From Endothia cerciana (taxonomy: Eukaryota > Ascomycota > Sordariomycetes > Diaporthales > Cryphonectriaceae): a stretch of 64,000 bases of DNA. The notes beneath the pieces are model-generated. The model saw only the letters and a list, made by a program, of their open reading frames with translations. It was not told the DNA's origin and searched no databases. Where the stretch lies: the NCBI GenBank assembly GCA_026119935.1, contig JALRMH010000001.1:1922001-1986000 (forward strand), read 5' to 3'. Below, piece after piece: positions 47,209 to 58,703 of the stretch. Both the position numbers and the translations under genes were made by a program. Every line of letters begins with the position of its first letter. Within the stretch, counting starts at the first letter, position 1.

Positions 47209-48491
47209 TCTGCAGCGACACGATAACAAGGTGGATCTATGGTGTCCGGAGGAGGGTCCTGGCAGGCGTCGATATTTTCTTCGCACAAAGTATATGTCTT
47301 GGAGGTTCCCCTTCCTAAGACACCTGAATCTGGCGCAGGGTGTGTGGGTACGCAGGGTAACCGCGCTGCTTTGATTCAGATGAGTGCTACTGTTACACCG
47401 GAAGCGAATACGGGACGTCGCGTCCTCTCCCGGATTGCGGCATAAGTTTTACCCAATGCCCAGGACGCAATCAGGGGGCGCCCCTAGGCATAGTAGTACA
47501 TAGCGCCGGCAATGTGACTCCTCAGTGCGGAATGAGCCGTTCGGATAGAGCCAAGCGTAGAAGACAACCGGCACGCAACATTATCTTGGGGCCAAAGTTT
47601 GAACGACTAGAACGATAGCTGGCTAAAGTCGTCGTTGGTTTCGGTGAACGGTCTCTCTGCGCAACATGTCCACGGCTCGTCAGAAAACACGTCCACTTTG
47701 GACATTGACCCATAACGCTTTGAGTCGGTTACCTGTGTCGGGTTCCAAGACACCTAAGGACATCATGTGGTGCACCCCAGATACTCTTTCATCTCTATGA
47801 GGCCAAAGACTATACGAGAACCCACGCCTGCGAGGTGTACTACCGTAGTACTTTTGTTTCTGCAATCTCAGCCCGGTGAGAAGACCCCGTTAGGCTCGCC
47901 ACATCTGTCTTTCGGCTTTGAGGCGGCCACTCGTCTGCTTCACTCTCTTGACTCTCTTGTCTTGGCCTGTCCGTTACGCCCATCATTGAACCTGTTGACA
48001 CGCCGACACTGCGACGTTCCCGAGCACGGGCCACGGTGTCTGTCATCGTTGTCAATCAACCAACAGCAAAAGCATGAAAAAACGGGTGTGCAACTCACTT
48101 GAACCGAAGGGACACGTCAATCACGTACAAGATGTAACATCCCTCACTTGACCACGTCGTCTCCCCCGGAGAAGCACGCTGCACAAACGCATATCAACCC
48201 CTCCGTCCATCCACACGCCGCCAAAACAGCCGACTTAGAAGCCATGGCTAGACTTCTGCAATACACGGCCTGGTGCTCTGAACCCGTCTGGTTGGCGACG
48301 GCAAATTTGCCGCTATCCCTAAAGCTGAAGGTGCAGCACTGCAGCTCATTTTATCGTGATCCGACCGCTCACCATGCCCATCGTGCCAGCTGACGATGAA
48401 GGCTTCAAGGGAATCCCCACTGTCTTATCCTAGTTGACACACTAACCTCCGTTGGGATGATAAGCCTTTGGTGAGCAGCGAGTGCAAAGCG
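47209..48491. other. Gene-free stretch
   Basis: Upstream of the alcohol dehydrogenase and downstream of the bZIP gene. Only short random frames seen; the promoter of the dehydrogenase should be at its left end. Confidence 0.55.
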
Positions 48492-49828
48492 TCACTGAGT
48501 GTACGACCAGATATCCTGCTCCTCCCCTCTGATGCTCCGCCACCACTCGCTCTGTCGCACGAGCTCTCCATCCTCGCCACCAACGAGAGTCCAGTATTTC
48601 CTGAGGAACCAAGGCTTGGCCTCCCAGCTTCTAGAGTCCCACGGTGTGCCTGAGGACGCCTTGCCAGTGGCACCATCGAGATCATGCCTTCCGGCGCCGG
48701 CTCCTCCCCAGCATATGAGTCCCACCAGCATGTCCTCGCAGAAATCATCATCACATTCGATCATACCCAGCAAGAGGTTCTTCCTGACCGTGGGGAAAGG
48801 TAGAACATCGATGGCGGGATGGTGCAGGTAGGTAACCTGCTCCGTGATTGGTCTCAGATCCGGCTTCAATGTCCGAAAGATATTCTGTACGGTACGGACC
48901 ATGGGACTGTCAGCTCCCGACTCGCCATTTGTGATGAGGTTACGGCCCAGCCCCGGTCGGTAGAAAGGCGAGATGCTATCGTCTTCGCAGAACATAGGCT
49001 CCGAGATGCCAACATGTAGACAGTTTGACCACATCGCGGCAACGGTGCACATCATCTCCACGCGAATGTTATTCGTGTAGGGATCGGCTAGACGCGGGAG
49101 TCCTCCGATTTTGAAGAGCTGGATGGCTGCGACACCGCCCGGGTGTCTCGATTGCACCTCAACGTGCTGCATGGGACACCCACATGTGATGTAGCTCTTG
49201 TGCCAGCAGTCTTCTTCCTTTGGCTTGTCGTAGTTTATATATGTCTCTTGGGAGGGACTAAAGAAAGTTCTGAAGTCCAAGTCCCAGAAAGCGAGATCCG
49301 ACGATGGCCCTGCCGTGTCCGGCGTGGACGACGACACGGGTGCTTCAGTAGACGCAGTGGGGACTGTGGCTGGTCCTTGTGCCTCAGTACAGCCCAATGA
49401 CACCCAGTCCTGTAGTGCCACATCAGGCGGTGGTGTCTCCGGGGTTATGGGGGGCACAGGTTGGGCCAGAGCTGCATCACTCGTGGCCTCTGGGGCCGTC
49501 TGCCTGCTTTCGGCAACAGATGCCGCGAGTGTCTCGAGGTCATCCAGGCGCTTCCGCAGCTTCTCTCCTGGAGGCCAGGGTTAGCACGGGGTTCCACCCA
49601 GAAGGAACATGAGAGACGGATCTGCGTGCGCGGTATAGGGGCAACAAACTCACGATACTTCTTCTGGGCTTGTATGTTCTGCAGCCGTCGCTTCTCCGGA
49701 TCCCGGCGGACTACTTTCCGCTTCCCGTTCCTACCAGCGTCGACCTCCTTCACTCCCACTTGGGCAGGCATCTTCGCTTGTGTGATAGCCGACGGAGGGG
49801 CTGGTGCGCTTGCTCGTGCTGGTCTCAT
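48492..49828 (-). CDS. bZIP transcription factor with DUF3425 domain
   Basis: Two exons, 49654-49828 and 48492-49567, with an intron at 49568-49653 that splits the basic region-leucine zipper (GTGAGT...CCAG, phase 1). Spliced product is 416 residues. The basic region is KRKVVRRDPEKRRLQNIQA, then QKKYREKLRKRLDDLETLAA as the short zipper. A Pro/Ser/Thr-rich linker follows (PVPPITPETPPPD). The C-terminal 250 residues are DUF3425: ADPYTNNIRVEMMCTVAAMW, LHHPAIDVLPFPTVRKNLL, then DDDFCEDMLVGLICWGG. This architecture is common in filamentous ascomycetes, often for local or secondary-metabolism regulators; DNA targets cannot be inferred. The C-terminus ends EWWRSIRGEEQDIWSYTQ. It lies between the alcohol dehydrogenase and the galactanase on the same strand, with long spacers, so co-regulation is only possible. 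Confidence 0.93.
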
Positions 49829-50349
49829 ACTGTTACTGGGCTGTAAATGGCTTACATGAGCGTTGGAAGAGAGTACGGGGGTAGAGAAGGACGACGATGG
49901 GTTGCGATGAAAATAAGGCCAGATCGGTGGCTGATGTCAGCCACGGTGAAGGAAATCCCGGGCGGCTCGGAGGAAATACTACCCGGTTCGGGGACGCCGC
50001 CAGCTCCGGACCTAGCTATGGAGGCGGGGTAGTCTTGTCGACCATTGCTGATATTATAATGCGAAGCTATGGCCTTGAACAAGATCAGACTTCGTCCATC
50101 TCTCCTCGAAGAAGACCCGGAAGACTCTCGTTTGATGGTCTTTAGTCCTGGTACGATTATTCCAACCCTCCCTTGGGAAAGTATGTATCTTCCAGTCAGG
50201 CTGCCATCATCTCCTGGGAATTATCCACACAGGGTTCACATCCGGTGATCGTCAACACGGACATAAGATGGTCAAGGTGCATGAGAGAAAAACTGCCGTT
50301 CGATTCTCGAAGAATGCGACGAAGTGGTATGTACAGGAAACCCATTCTA
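49829..50349. other. Intergenic spacer
   Basis: Promoter of the bZIP gene and terminator region of the galactanase. No other signal seen. Confidence 0.55.
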
Positions 50350-51792
50350 TCAGACCGTTACGTTTGCGACCTCGAAGGTCTGGACCTCATTCTTCTCGAA
50401 GTAGGACCAGAATACAGACCCGTTCTGTACGGTGTCGGCTGGGGTCGAGACATATTGGTCGCCGCTGCTAACCTCAGTGCTCCATCGCGGAATGGTCTGT
50501 CCATCCTTGCCGGGTGTCGAGAAGCTCGACAGCTCGAAGTTGAGGTACTGCGCGTCACCCCAGTTGACCGCCACGATGATCAGTTTCGAGTTGGTCGCGT
50601 CGTACGCCGCGACAACATGGTCTGACCCACCGTCGAGGATTCGCATGCCCTCCCGGATGTGCCGCGAGAATTGCGCTAAACAGAAGTACTTTTGGCTCGC
50701 CGCACCGAGCGTCAAGTCGTCGTTATCACCATCGATCAGCCCCCACCCGCCCCCATCTATAGCCTGCCAATACACCCAGCCGGTCGGGTGTAGCCAGCGG
50801 AAGTCCAGAATCAAATTGCTCACCAGGCTCTCGCCTGTAGCGTCGCTGTCACCGTACTCACTGTTCCACAGCGCGAGGCCTGCACCCGAGGCGAGGTTAT
50901 ATAGTCCGTCTCGATTGCCATCGCCGTCCTCATAACCATGAACGTTGATGCGTCCCAGATCGCTCAAGGCTGCGGAGCCAAGATCGTTAAATGTCGTGAC
51001 GGCCTCGTCGTATGTATTCTCGTCGGACGCAGAAACGATAGCTGAGGATAAACCCACAGTATCCAGCGCAGAGCGCAGCGAGGATGTCACAGTGGCTTGT
51101 GTCGAGACGTCGAAATGGCATCCTTCTTGGGTGCCGGTTTTGCCGTTCCACCAGTCCGCTGAAGGCTCGTTGAAGGGTTCGACGCTCTCAAAGGTGACAC
51201 CCCAGTTCTTCTTGGCGTACAACGCTATCTCAGCCAAGTAGTGTGTGTGATTGTCGTAATTCCAACTCTGCAGATTGTTGGATGAGCCGTCGTCGGAGCC
51301 AGAAGGATTCTTGTTGGACAGCATCCACCACATGGGTGAATTACTGAACAATTCGAGATGGTTCGCGCCGTTGGCGACAGCCTTGGTCAGCATCGACCGC
51401 TGGTTCGCGTCGACATCCCAGTGCCAGCTGGTCGAGGTTGGGTCGTCGGAAGCCCAGTCCCACCAGTATCCATCCATCTGTCGTGATGCGATGATGTCAG
51501 GGGACTCGACCATGGAGTCACCGTCGTAAGTGTTATTGCTGCACGCTCCTGCATTATAACGAGCGATGTTAAAACCTAGACCGGGGAGACTCTCCGAATT
51601 GAACGTCGTTGTATCCAGGCTGAAAAAAATATCGGCCAGGTCATCGTGGGTCCCAAAAGCCTTTGCCCACCAGGCAAGGGAGACGCCCCACCCTTCCCAA
51701 GTGCCCCAATTCGATGTGGCATTGATAGTCCATGTTTCGTCGGCCGCGACTACAGTCGCCAGAGCGGCCGTAGTGACAAGATTGCGGAACAT
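50350..51792 (-). CDS. Endo-beta-1,6-galactanase (GH30 family)
   Basis: Single exon of 480 residues from ATG 51792; the open frame continues upstream without homology, and the chosen start gives a clean signal peptide (MFRNLVTTAALATVVAADE). The mature protein starts TWTINATSNWGTWEGWGVSL. Other blocks: NIARYNAGACSNNTYDGD, HLELFSNSPMWWML, SVEPFNEPSADWW with the probable acid/base Glu, and LALWNSEYGDSD with the probable nucleophile Glu. The C-terminal beta domain carries KYFCLAQFSRHIREGM and ends FEVANVTV. Length and motifs match fungal endo-beta-1,6-galactanases, secreted enzymes that cut beta-1,6-galactan side chains of plant arabinogalactan proteins. The frame is intact, in contrast to the damaged hydrolase at 42395-45068. 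Confidence 0.9.
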   Translation of the reverse strand: MFRNLVTTAALATVVAADETWTINATSNWGTWEGWGVSLAWWAKAFGTHDDLADIFFSLDTTTFNSESLPGLGFNIARYNAGACSNNTYDGDSMVESPDIIASRQMDGYWWDWASDDPTSTSWHWDVDANQRSMLTKAVANGANHLELFSNSPMWWMLSNKNPSGSDDGSSNNLQSWNYDNHTHYLAEIALYAKKNWGVTFESVEPFNEPSADWWNGKTGTQEGCHFDVSTQATVTSSLRSALDTVGLSSAIVSASDENTYDEAVTTFNDLGSAALSDLGRINVHGYEDGDGNRDGLYNLASGAGLALWNSEYGDSDATGESLVSNLILDFRWLHPTGWVYWQAIDGGGWGLIDGDNDDLTLGAASQKYFCLAQFSRHIREGMRILDGGSDHVVAAYDATNSKLIIVAVNWGDAQYLNFELSSFSTPGKDGQTIPRWSTEVSSGDQYVSTPADTVQNGSVFWSYFEKNEVQTFEVANVTV

Positions 51793-54084
51793 CGTTATGT
51801 GCCGAAAGAGCACCACGGGGATGTATCTCGTCAAGCGCCGCAGGATATGGCTCAGGAGCAGAGAGGACAATCGGGGCTCTAGAATTGGTCCAAAAGTTCA
51901 CATTAAGTATTTAGACGGCATCTCTTGGGCGTGTAGAGAAGTGGTCCAGCCTGAGAGTTGTGGTGGAGACTTACCACTATTCATGAAGCGTCGCCCCCGG
52001 CTCCGACCCCCCCGAGAAATAACTTGAGGTACGACCTACTGCAAACGTATTGGACCCGGATCCCACGTCCCCGCGAATTGCCCCTTTGAGTCTGTGGAGT
52101 TTTTTGTTCCGTGGGAGTTGGAGCAGATCGAGTTGCTCTCGGATCACAGGCGCCACATCACTTGTATGCCTTCTTGTGGGGACGCTGCTGTATGCAAACC
52201 CCTTCAATCAAATGAGACGCGCCCTGACTCGCTTCTCCGTGGATCTCAAGGTAGCCTTGAAAGAGGACCCAGCACTCTTTTCGATGTTCCTCATCAGTCC
52301 CTATGAGGCTGATATCCGTGTCCAATATGGCTATACACCCCTTTGTCTACCATGGGGGTAGAATGTCGTCTGCAAATGGATGTGGATAGGTGCGCACTCA
52401 TGGCCTGTCTGTATGCTAGATTTCTCAGGAAAACATAGAACAGTGTGCAATGCGAAAGAGGCCAGATTGCATTCTCAACCGTCTAGGGATATAGTACACG
52501 CTTAGCAATCCATATTGTGCTTGGGCCTAATTCAAAAATTCCCACGAAACTACTGCATTTCTAACCTCGGAGTCGTTTGACCGACTGACTTCTGGCCATT
52601 TTCCGTAATTGATTGGTTATGCCTCCCTATCAGGAAATCCTGCGTCTATAAATGGCGGTTATTCAGGCTTGATTGTTTCATACAAAGTGGGGACGCAGTA
52701 CGCAGCATGAAAGTAAGCTCGATGTGGATTTTAGGCATCAACTCAATTATCCCCCCCCCCCCTGGATGATGCTGTTGATAATCTAGCTCAGCACGGGGGA
52801 AATGTGTCTGTACCTCGCAGATCTCCGGGGGGGAAGACTGAAGAACAGCCAAGATTTGAAATCCAGGTCCAGTTCTGGGCCAACGAGCAGATTGTTGTAC
52901 GAGGCAGATCTCAGCCCCATCGAAAATTTATCTCGAGGCGTACTGAGCACCAATGTTCCGGCAGATGATGATGGAGGCCAACAACGTGAAAAGACCAGAC
53001 AGCATCGCGGCAGAATGCGCTTATGAAGAGGCAGGCCAACACCTCGAGAAATTTGTAGTTACAGCCGAACGTCAGTCAACAACGCCGTTGCTGGACATTA
53101 TTACGAAGGACTATGAAAGTACTGAACCGATATTGTAGATTTCCTTTATGGGTTTCTTATTGAGAGACCTGAGGCGTATCAAGGCGGCGGGGGAAAAGGA
53201 AGAAAAAAAATGAAGAAGAAAAAGAGGAGATGTGTGCACATCAGCGTCTAGTGAAGTCTATAGCTGAGCTATCTAGTACAATCGCAACAAGGCTGAGCGG
53301 GCAGCAATTATATTACACGGGAAGCAGCCATCATAATCACATAATGGCTCAAAAGGGGCTGTGAAGCTTCTTACGCCATCCCTGAACCGCTCATTGAATG
53401 CTCAACTTCAGTACCAGCTGGGGGGGGGGGGGTGTCCATATTGGGACTGATGGGTTGATTACTCTATTGCAGTTGATCGCAAGCCTACATATTTTTTGCA
53501 GATCTCAAAAGGGGTTTCAAGCAAAGTGAAACAGCCAGCACCGTTGAACACTTGAATACACATTGATACAAAAATTTGGTGCTTTGAGCCGACTAATCAG
53601 GGTGGACCAAGCCACGGAAAGAAAGAATTTGCGGATCGGAATGAGATCACTCAGACGGAGCAGAGACTCCTATAGCCCAAAAAGCTGGTTTAATATGGAT
53701 GATGGACTGGTTCCCTGTGGATTGTCTGCAAGTAGCCTGTATGGTCAGGTAGGTCGGCTAGCACGTATGCCTCCGCCAGCTTTGCCTAAGCCACATCCAA
53801 GGACGCGAGCGGAGTAGATTGGCAACGACGTCAGATCATGTTCTCAGACATGTGCTTCGGACTAGACACAAGTCAACTCTGATGGAGACCGTTTCCTGAT
53901 CCTCTGTGGCACCCTCCCGAGACATACCCCTCGCAGAAACTCCCGAACCCCGCCGTGGATCATCCGTCATCGTCTCCGCTCCGTGCAATGAAGAACAAGT
54001 GGGCTTCATTTTCAATCGACTAAGTTCAAGCCTTGACTTCTTCTGGTGATTCTGTAAAAGCACACGAGCAGGTCAACGAACAAG
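51793..54084. other. Gene-poor stretch with weak relics
   Basis: No intact gene. A plus-strand piece near 52080-52150 reads FESVEFFVPWELEQIELLSD, reminiscent of fungal F-box-associated proteins, but stops and shifts follow at once. C- and G-homopolymers lie at 52749-52764 and 53419-53432. The 3' end holds the promoter of the aldehyde dehydrogenase. Confidence 0.45.
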
Positions 54085-55647
54085 ATGGAGCTCCCCTTCC
54101 GGCTCACGGACAAGGACATCTTCAGCCCCCAGTGCTTCGTCCACGGGAAATGGGCCGGGACGAAAGCCAACAAGCGCTTCGACGTGGAGGACCCGGGCAC
54201 CGGCAAGATATGGACGTCCTGCCCGGACAGCCAAGCCGAAGATGTCGACGCGGCAGTCCAGTCCGCCCAGGAGGCCTTCCTGGCCTACTCGAAATACACG
54301 CCCCGCAGGCGCGCCGAGCTCCTCATGAAGTGGCACCAGCTCATCGTCGCCGCGCGCGACGACCTCGCCAAGGTCCTCGTCTACGAGACGGGCAAGCCCC
54401 TGGCCGAGGCCTACGGCGAGCTGGACTACTCCACGGGCTTCACGTGGTGGTTCTCCGGCGAGGCGGACCGCATCCAGGGGTCGGTATATGCCCCCTCCGC
54501 CCCCGGCCGCCGCGTGCTGGTCATCAAGCAGCCGATCGGCGTCGCCGCGGCGCTGTGCCCGTGGAACTTCCCGATCGCCATGGTGCTGCGTAAGGCGGGC
54601 GCCGCGCTGGCGGCCGGCTGCACGATGGTCGTCAAGCCGAGCCCCGAGACGCCCATCACGACGCTGTGCCTCGCGAACCTCGCGGCGCGCGCGGGCTTCC
54701 CCCCGGGCGCGCTCAACGTGCTGACCACGAGCCTGGAGAACACGCCGCCCGTGGCCGAGGCGCTGTGTCTGCACCCGCTGGTGAAGAAGGTCACCTTCAC
54801 GGGCAGCACGAGGGTCGGCAAGATCATCTCGGGGCTGTGCGCGAGGAACCTCAAGAAGGCGACGCTCGAGCTGGGCGGGAACTGCCCGCTCATCGTGTTT
54901 GACGATGCGGATCTGGAGCAGGCCCTCGGTCAGCTCATGGCGCTCAAGTGGAGGCATGCCGGCCAGGCGTGCATCTCGGCCAACAGGGTCTATGTCCAGG
55001 CTGGGGTGCACGACAGGTTTGTGGAGCTGCTAGCGGGCAAGACCAAGCAGCTGAAGGTCGGGCATGGCATCGAGAATGGCACAACTATGGGTCCCGTGAC
55101 GACGCCCAGGGGTTTAGACAAAGCGGAGCATTTGCACCGGGACGCTGTCTCCAAGGGCGCGAAGGTCGTCATGGGCACAGGCAAGCGTGGCGGCGGTGAG
55201 AGTGGAGCGACGGGCTACTTCATGGCGCCCACAATCCTCACCGGAATCACGGATGATATGGAGCTGGCCAGGGAAGAGATGTTCGCCCCTGTCTTGGGGG
55301 TATTCAAGTTCGACACCGAAGATGATGCCATCAAGAGGGCCAATGACACCAGCATGGGCCTGGCGAGCTATGTGTTCACCAAGAATATCGACTGCCTCTG
55401 GAGAATGTTCGAGAGGTTGGAGGCTGGCATGATTGGCTTGGTAAGTACAAACAGCATCCTCGTCGTGCCTGGTCGCAAACCGAACTAACGCGCTCCTCAA
55501 AAGAACACTGGCAATCAGTCGGCAGCCGAGTCGCCGTTTGGTGGCATCAAAGAGAGTGGCCTTGGAAAAGAAAGCGGAAAGGACGTTGCCGTGAACGAAT
55601 ATCTGATCTCGAAGACGGGAACATTGACACTGTCAAATCATTACTAG
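54085..55647 (+). CDS. Aldehyde dehydrogenase, succinate-semialdehyde dehydrogenase-like
   Basis: Two exons, 54085-55440 and 55504-55647, with an intron at 55441-55503 (GTAAGT...AAAG) joining AGMIGL to NTGNQSAAESPFGG. The product is 499 residues. Motifs in order: PWNFPIAMVLRKAGAALAAG with the NAD-binding Lys of VVKPSPETP, FTGSTRVGKI, the general-base Glu in LELGGNCPLIVFDDADLEQA, and the nucleophile Cys in HAGQACISANRVYVQ. The tail ESPFGGIKESGLGKESGKD is standard. The pattern is that of SSADH-type enzymes, which oxidise succinate semialdehyde in the GABA shunt, but related aliphatic substrates are possible. A long antisense open frame (54073-55011) is a GC-rich shadow. No GABA transaminase is adjacent. 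Confidence 0.93.
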
Positions 55648-56008
55648 CCAATATCAGAAGACGCCTTCAGTATGTGCGTACGATGCAGGAAGGCCCAGTG
55701 GCCTCGGAGCGACCGGGAGAAGGTGGGAGATTGACCAACGATACTCAATTATGTACCATTCTCAGACGATCATGTACATCAAAGGCCAAATAATCACTCC
55801 TTAATGAAACCCCAGCCCGTGTTCTATCGCTCGTCTGTTCCCAGGACACCACGTTTTGTCAATGTAGCCAATGACAGTACACACTGCCCCCATTGCAACC
55901 TGTACCACAGTGACGCTGCGTCTGCCGACCCAAGCTAGGCCGCGCAGGCTATGTACCCTAGTATCTCTCGTCAAAGAGCAGCTCCGGTGAGCTCGGTCCA
56001 GCCTCGTC
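55648..56008. other. Convergent intergenic spacer
   Basis: Between the aldehyde dehydrogenase stop and the carrier protein stop. No gene seen. Confidence 0.6.
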
Positions 56009-57545
56009 TCAGGAAGTCTTGCTGTCCCACCTTTCGGGATGTCAGTAAGTCATGTCCACCCCATATGAACAGGGCTACTCACAGGTCGAGGAAGAGCTTC
56101 CAAAGTATGGAGAACAGGATGCCTTGCAGGCCGTTGGCAATAATGCGCGTCTTGAGGCCCCGGCCAAACAGACCGAGAATGCCATCCTGCAGGACCACCA
56201 GCCGGGCAGCCTCGGCTGTACACAACGTGGTCAGCATGGTAACACCGTGGCACGTATCATGGTCTTCGGTGGTGGTGTCACCGAGGGACTTACTGTATGA
56301 GATCTCCGTGTCGTTCACCTGACGATATGTCTTAACCACCCTCAGCGAGTTCGAGACAGAGTCGGACACTATCGAAGCGCAGAAGCCGATGAGGGCAAGG
56401 CGGGATAGCCAGACAATGAGCGGGTGCTTCGGCGGCTCCGCGATGGCCTCCGAGAGGAAGTTGTACTGTCATCGTGGGCCGTTGTCAACCCCCAGTGTCT
56501 CTCTCGTAAGAGAAACGAAAAGCCGGGTCCAGAACTCACCGTCGCGAACCAGGGGTAGTGTCCTACAAACGTGGCCGCCGCGGTGGCAAGGGCACCCCAC
56601 CACAAGCTGCCGATCCCATTCTCCTTGACGCGCCTCCGGAGCAGGGCTGTGCCGCGTGCGCCCTGGGCCTGCATGGTGGTCTTCATGGTGTCTATGGGGG
56701 TAAGGATCATACGGAAGGCGGCGGCGCTGTGTCTCAACTTAGTCGCCATATCATGATGCGCGGTGGGCCGGTAGGCGGCAGCGGCCGAGAGAGGGTGTCT
56801 TACCACAGAGATGCGAAGATGGTCTGGATGACCGTAGGCAGCCGGCTCAGATAGCCATTCGACCGGAGCAGAGCCAGGATCCCGGCGTTGGCCGCGGTGT
56901 CGCCGAATCGCGAGACCGGCCCTTGGATGAGAGCCCAGCCAGTGCCCTGGTAGAAGCGGCGGATCCCACCCTCGGCGTACAGAGTCTTCGTGGCTGTGGT
57001 GAGGGAACTACCGTGGCGGTATTGGTAGTTCATGATTGTGCGAATCCACTGAGTTAGAGAGACTTTAGTCAAACATGGTCCCGTAAAGACTGGTTTCCCG
57101 TGTAGACGCTGTGCGCTCAAGGGCCGTACCATGAGAAGTAGGACTTGCAACAACATCGCAGCGGCACCACTCAGGCCACCACCGAGCGCCTTCATCAAGG
57201 CGCCTTTCAGGTCGAACTGTGTAACCGTATCAGCGTCGTGAGGACAGGTCCTGTACATCGCCGGGCACCCACGTCAACATCCTTCGCATCCACCCAGCCC
57301 TTGATGAAGACGGCGAGTACCAGGGCCGCTAGCACGGCCCACAAGATCCGCCAAAACCACCAGCGCTTGGTGCGCTTGGCCCCATTCTGGGGTGGTTCGA
57401 GCAGGGCCGCCTCCTCGTGCTCATTCCGGCTCTCCTCGGCCTGCGATGCGAGCAGCGGCGTCTCCTCCGTGTCCGGCGCTGGTGAACGCGGCGGCGGCTT
57501 CGGCGGTGTTTCAGAGCCGGCTGCCGTGGCGCCTGCGGGAGACAT
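56009..57545 (-). CDS. Mitochondrial-carrier-domain membrane protein
   Basis: Seven exons: 57273-57545, 57130-57216, 56804-57048, 56540-56726, 56294-56465, 56083-56215 and 56009-56030; all introns are 52-81 bp with canonical ends, and phases agree. The product is 372 residues. It starts with a Pro/Ser/Thr-rich cytosolic tail (ETPPKPPPRSPAPDTEETPL), a basic patch KRTKRWWFWRILW and one strong transmembrane segment. Then come the repeats: LKGALMKALGGGLSGAAAML, YQYRHGSSLTTATKTLYAEG, RFYQGTGWALIQGPVSRFGD, AAFRMILTPIDTMKTTMQAQ, GALATAAATFVGHYPWF and RGLKTRIIANGLQGILFS. The P-x-D/E-x-K/R signature of carriers is partly kept (TPIDTMKT). Substrate unknown; it belongs to a fungal group that carries an extra N-terminal segment. 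The last exon adds only seven residues. Confidence 0.88.
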
Positions 57546-58044
57546 GGTCGATGGTGATCAGCGTCTAGGTCCGGTTCCTCTGGGCTCTTATCTCTGGAAG
57601 CAGAAGCCCTTATTCCGAATCCCAGGGTGGATTGTTTTGTGAGGAAGGATAGATGCCCTGCGTGGACAATGTCCTCACCAGTAAACCTTACCGTTGAGCG
57701 CTTAGAAATCCACCTCCAGAGCGACCAGCCATCCCACACTTTGCCGGGCTGCGCAATCCATGGCACGTTTGGGCTTATCTCCGTGCCGCTTCCGAGGTCC
57801 CAGGCACACGCTCCCCCACGCTCGCCATCCTCAGCTAGGGTGACGTGAGTTCCAAATGTCACCATCATTGCTCTCGACCATGAGACGCCGGAGACGCGAT
57901 AGACGCTGCTCTCGGGCATTTCTTCGCTGCCGAACTGTCAGGAAGGCTGTCAGCCGCCGGACTGGCGCCCCTTAGAATATGTAGGCCTTGCCAACCCCCC
58001 TGATCCTCAAACGCACTGTAAGCGGGGGGGGGGGGGGGGGGGCG

Positions 58045-58096
<52 letters not shown>

Positions 58097-58703
58097 CGGG
58101 ANNNNNACTGTCAGGAAGGCTGTCACCCGCCTGACTGGCGCCCCTTAGAATTGGCTGGCCTTGCCAACCCCCCTGATCCACAAACGCCCTGTAAGCGACC
58201 CCCCCCCCCCCGCCCCCTGACCGCCCCGACGGCGGTAGATTTGTAGACAGGGCTGCGGGCACAAGGTCAGTTGTCTTGGACGCCAGTCAACGGGAGTGAA
58301 GACTCAAGGCCGTCCTCAGTAATCGAGCCGGACTCGTGAATGTTGTATACAGTATCAAACAAACAGGCGTCTGAGGCTAATTGTCTGACTTGAGGCTTGA
58401 GGGACAGGTGGTCAATAAGACATTTCCTCGGAATGGCTCTCGGTCCACGACTATAGGCCACGCTGCTTCGTTCCTCCCGACCGGCACGAGACCGAATCCA
58501 GTCTGAGATGCAACAAGCCACCTCACTCGGTAGGCAATGTCTCGAGGTGCTGGCTTATATGCCGATCTGGCGTGCGGGGTCGTTAGCCCTTGGACCACCC
58601 TCGGGTGGCTCAGGCCTCTGTATATTTCGAGACCGTCTATTTCTCTTTCGTAGACGTTGACAATCATTGCGCGTCATAGGCGTGGTAAGCCTACGGTCTC
58701 GAC
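57546..58703. other. Gene-free stretch with assembly gap
   Basis: Divergent promoter region between the carrier protein and the SDR, interrupted by the gap listed separately. A minus-strand frame at 57329-57919 and one at 58377-58667 are not convincing genes. Confidence 0.5.
57934..58196. repeat. Assembly gap with duplicated flanks and G-runs
   Basis: Five N bases at 58102-58106 mark a scaffold gap. The 90 bases before the G-run (57934-58023) and the 90 bases after the N run (58107-58196) are near copies of each other, both beginning ACTGTCAGGAAGGCTGTCA and ending CTGTAAGCG, with only a few mismatches. Between them lie about 75 G-rich bases. The simplest reading is that one locus was sequenced into two contig ends across a difficult homopolymer and not merged. 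Confidence 0.85.

Noticed and set aside
54073..55011. Long open frame antisense to the aldehyde dehydrogenase
   Set aside because: GC-rich shadow of a well-supported gene, no domain signature.
57329..57919. 196-residue minus-strand frame upstream of the carrier gene
   Set aside because: It overlaps the carrier's first exon in another frame and shows no domain; treated as a chance frame.
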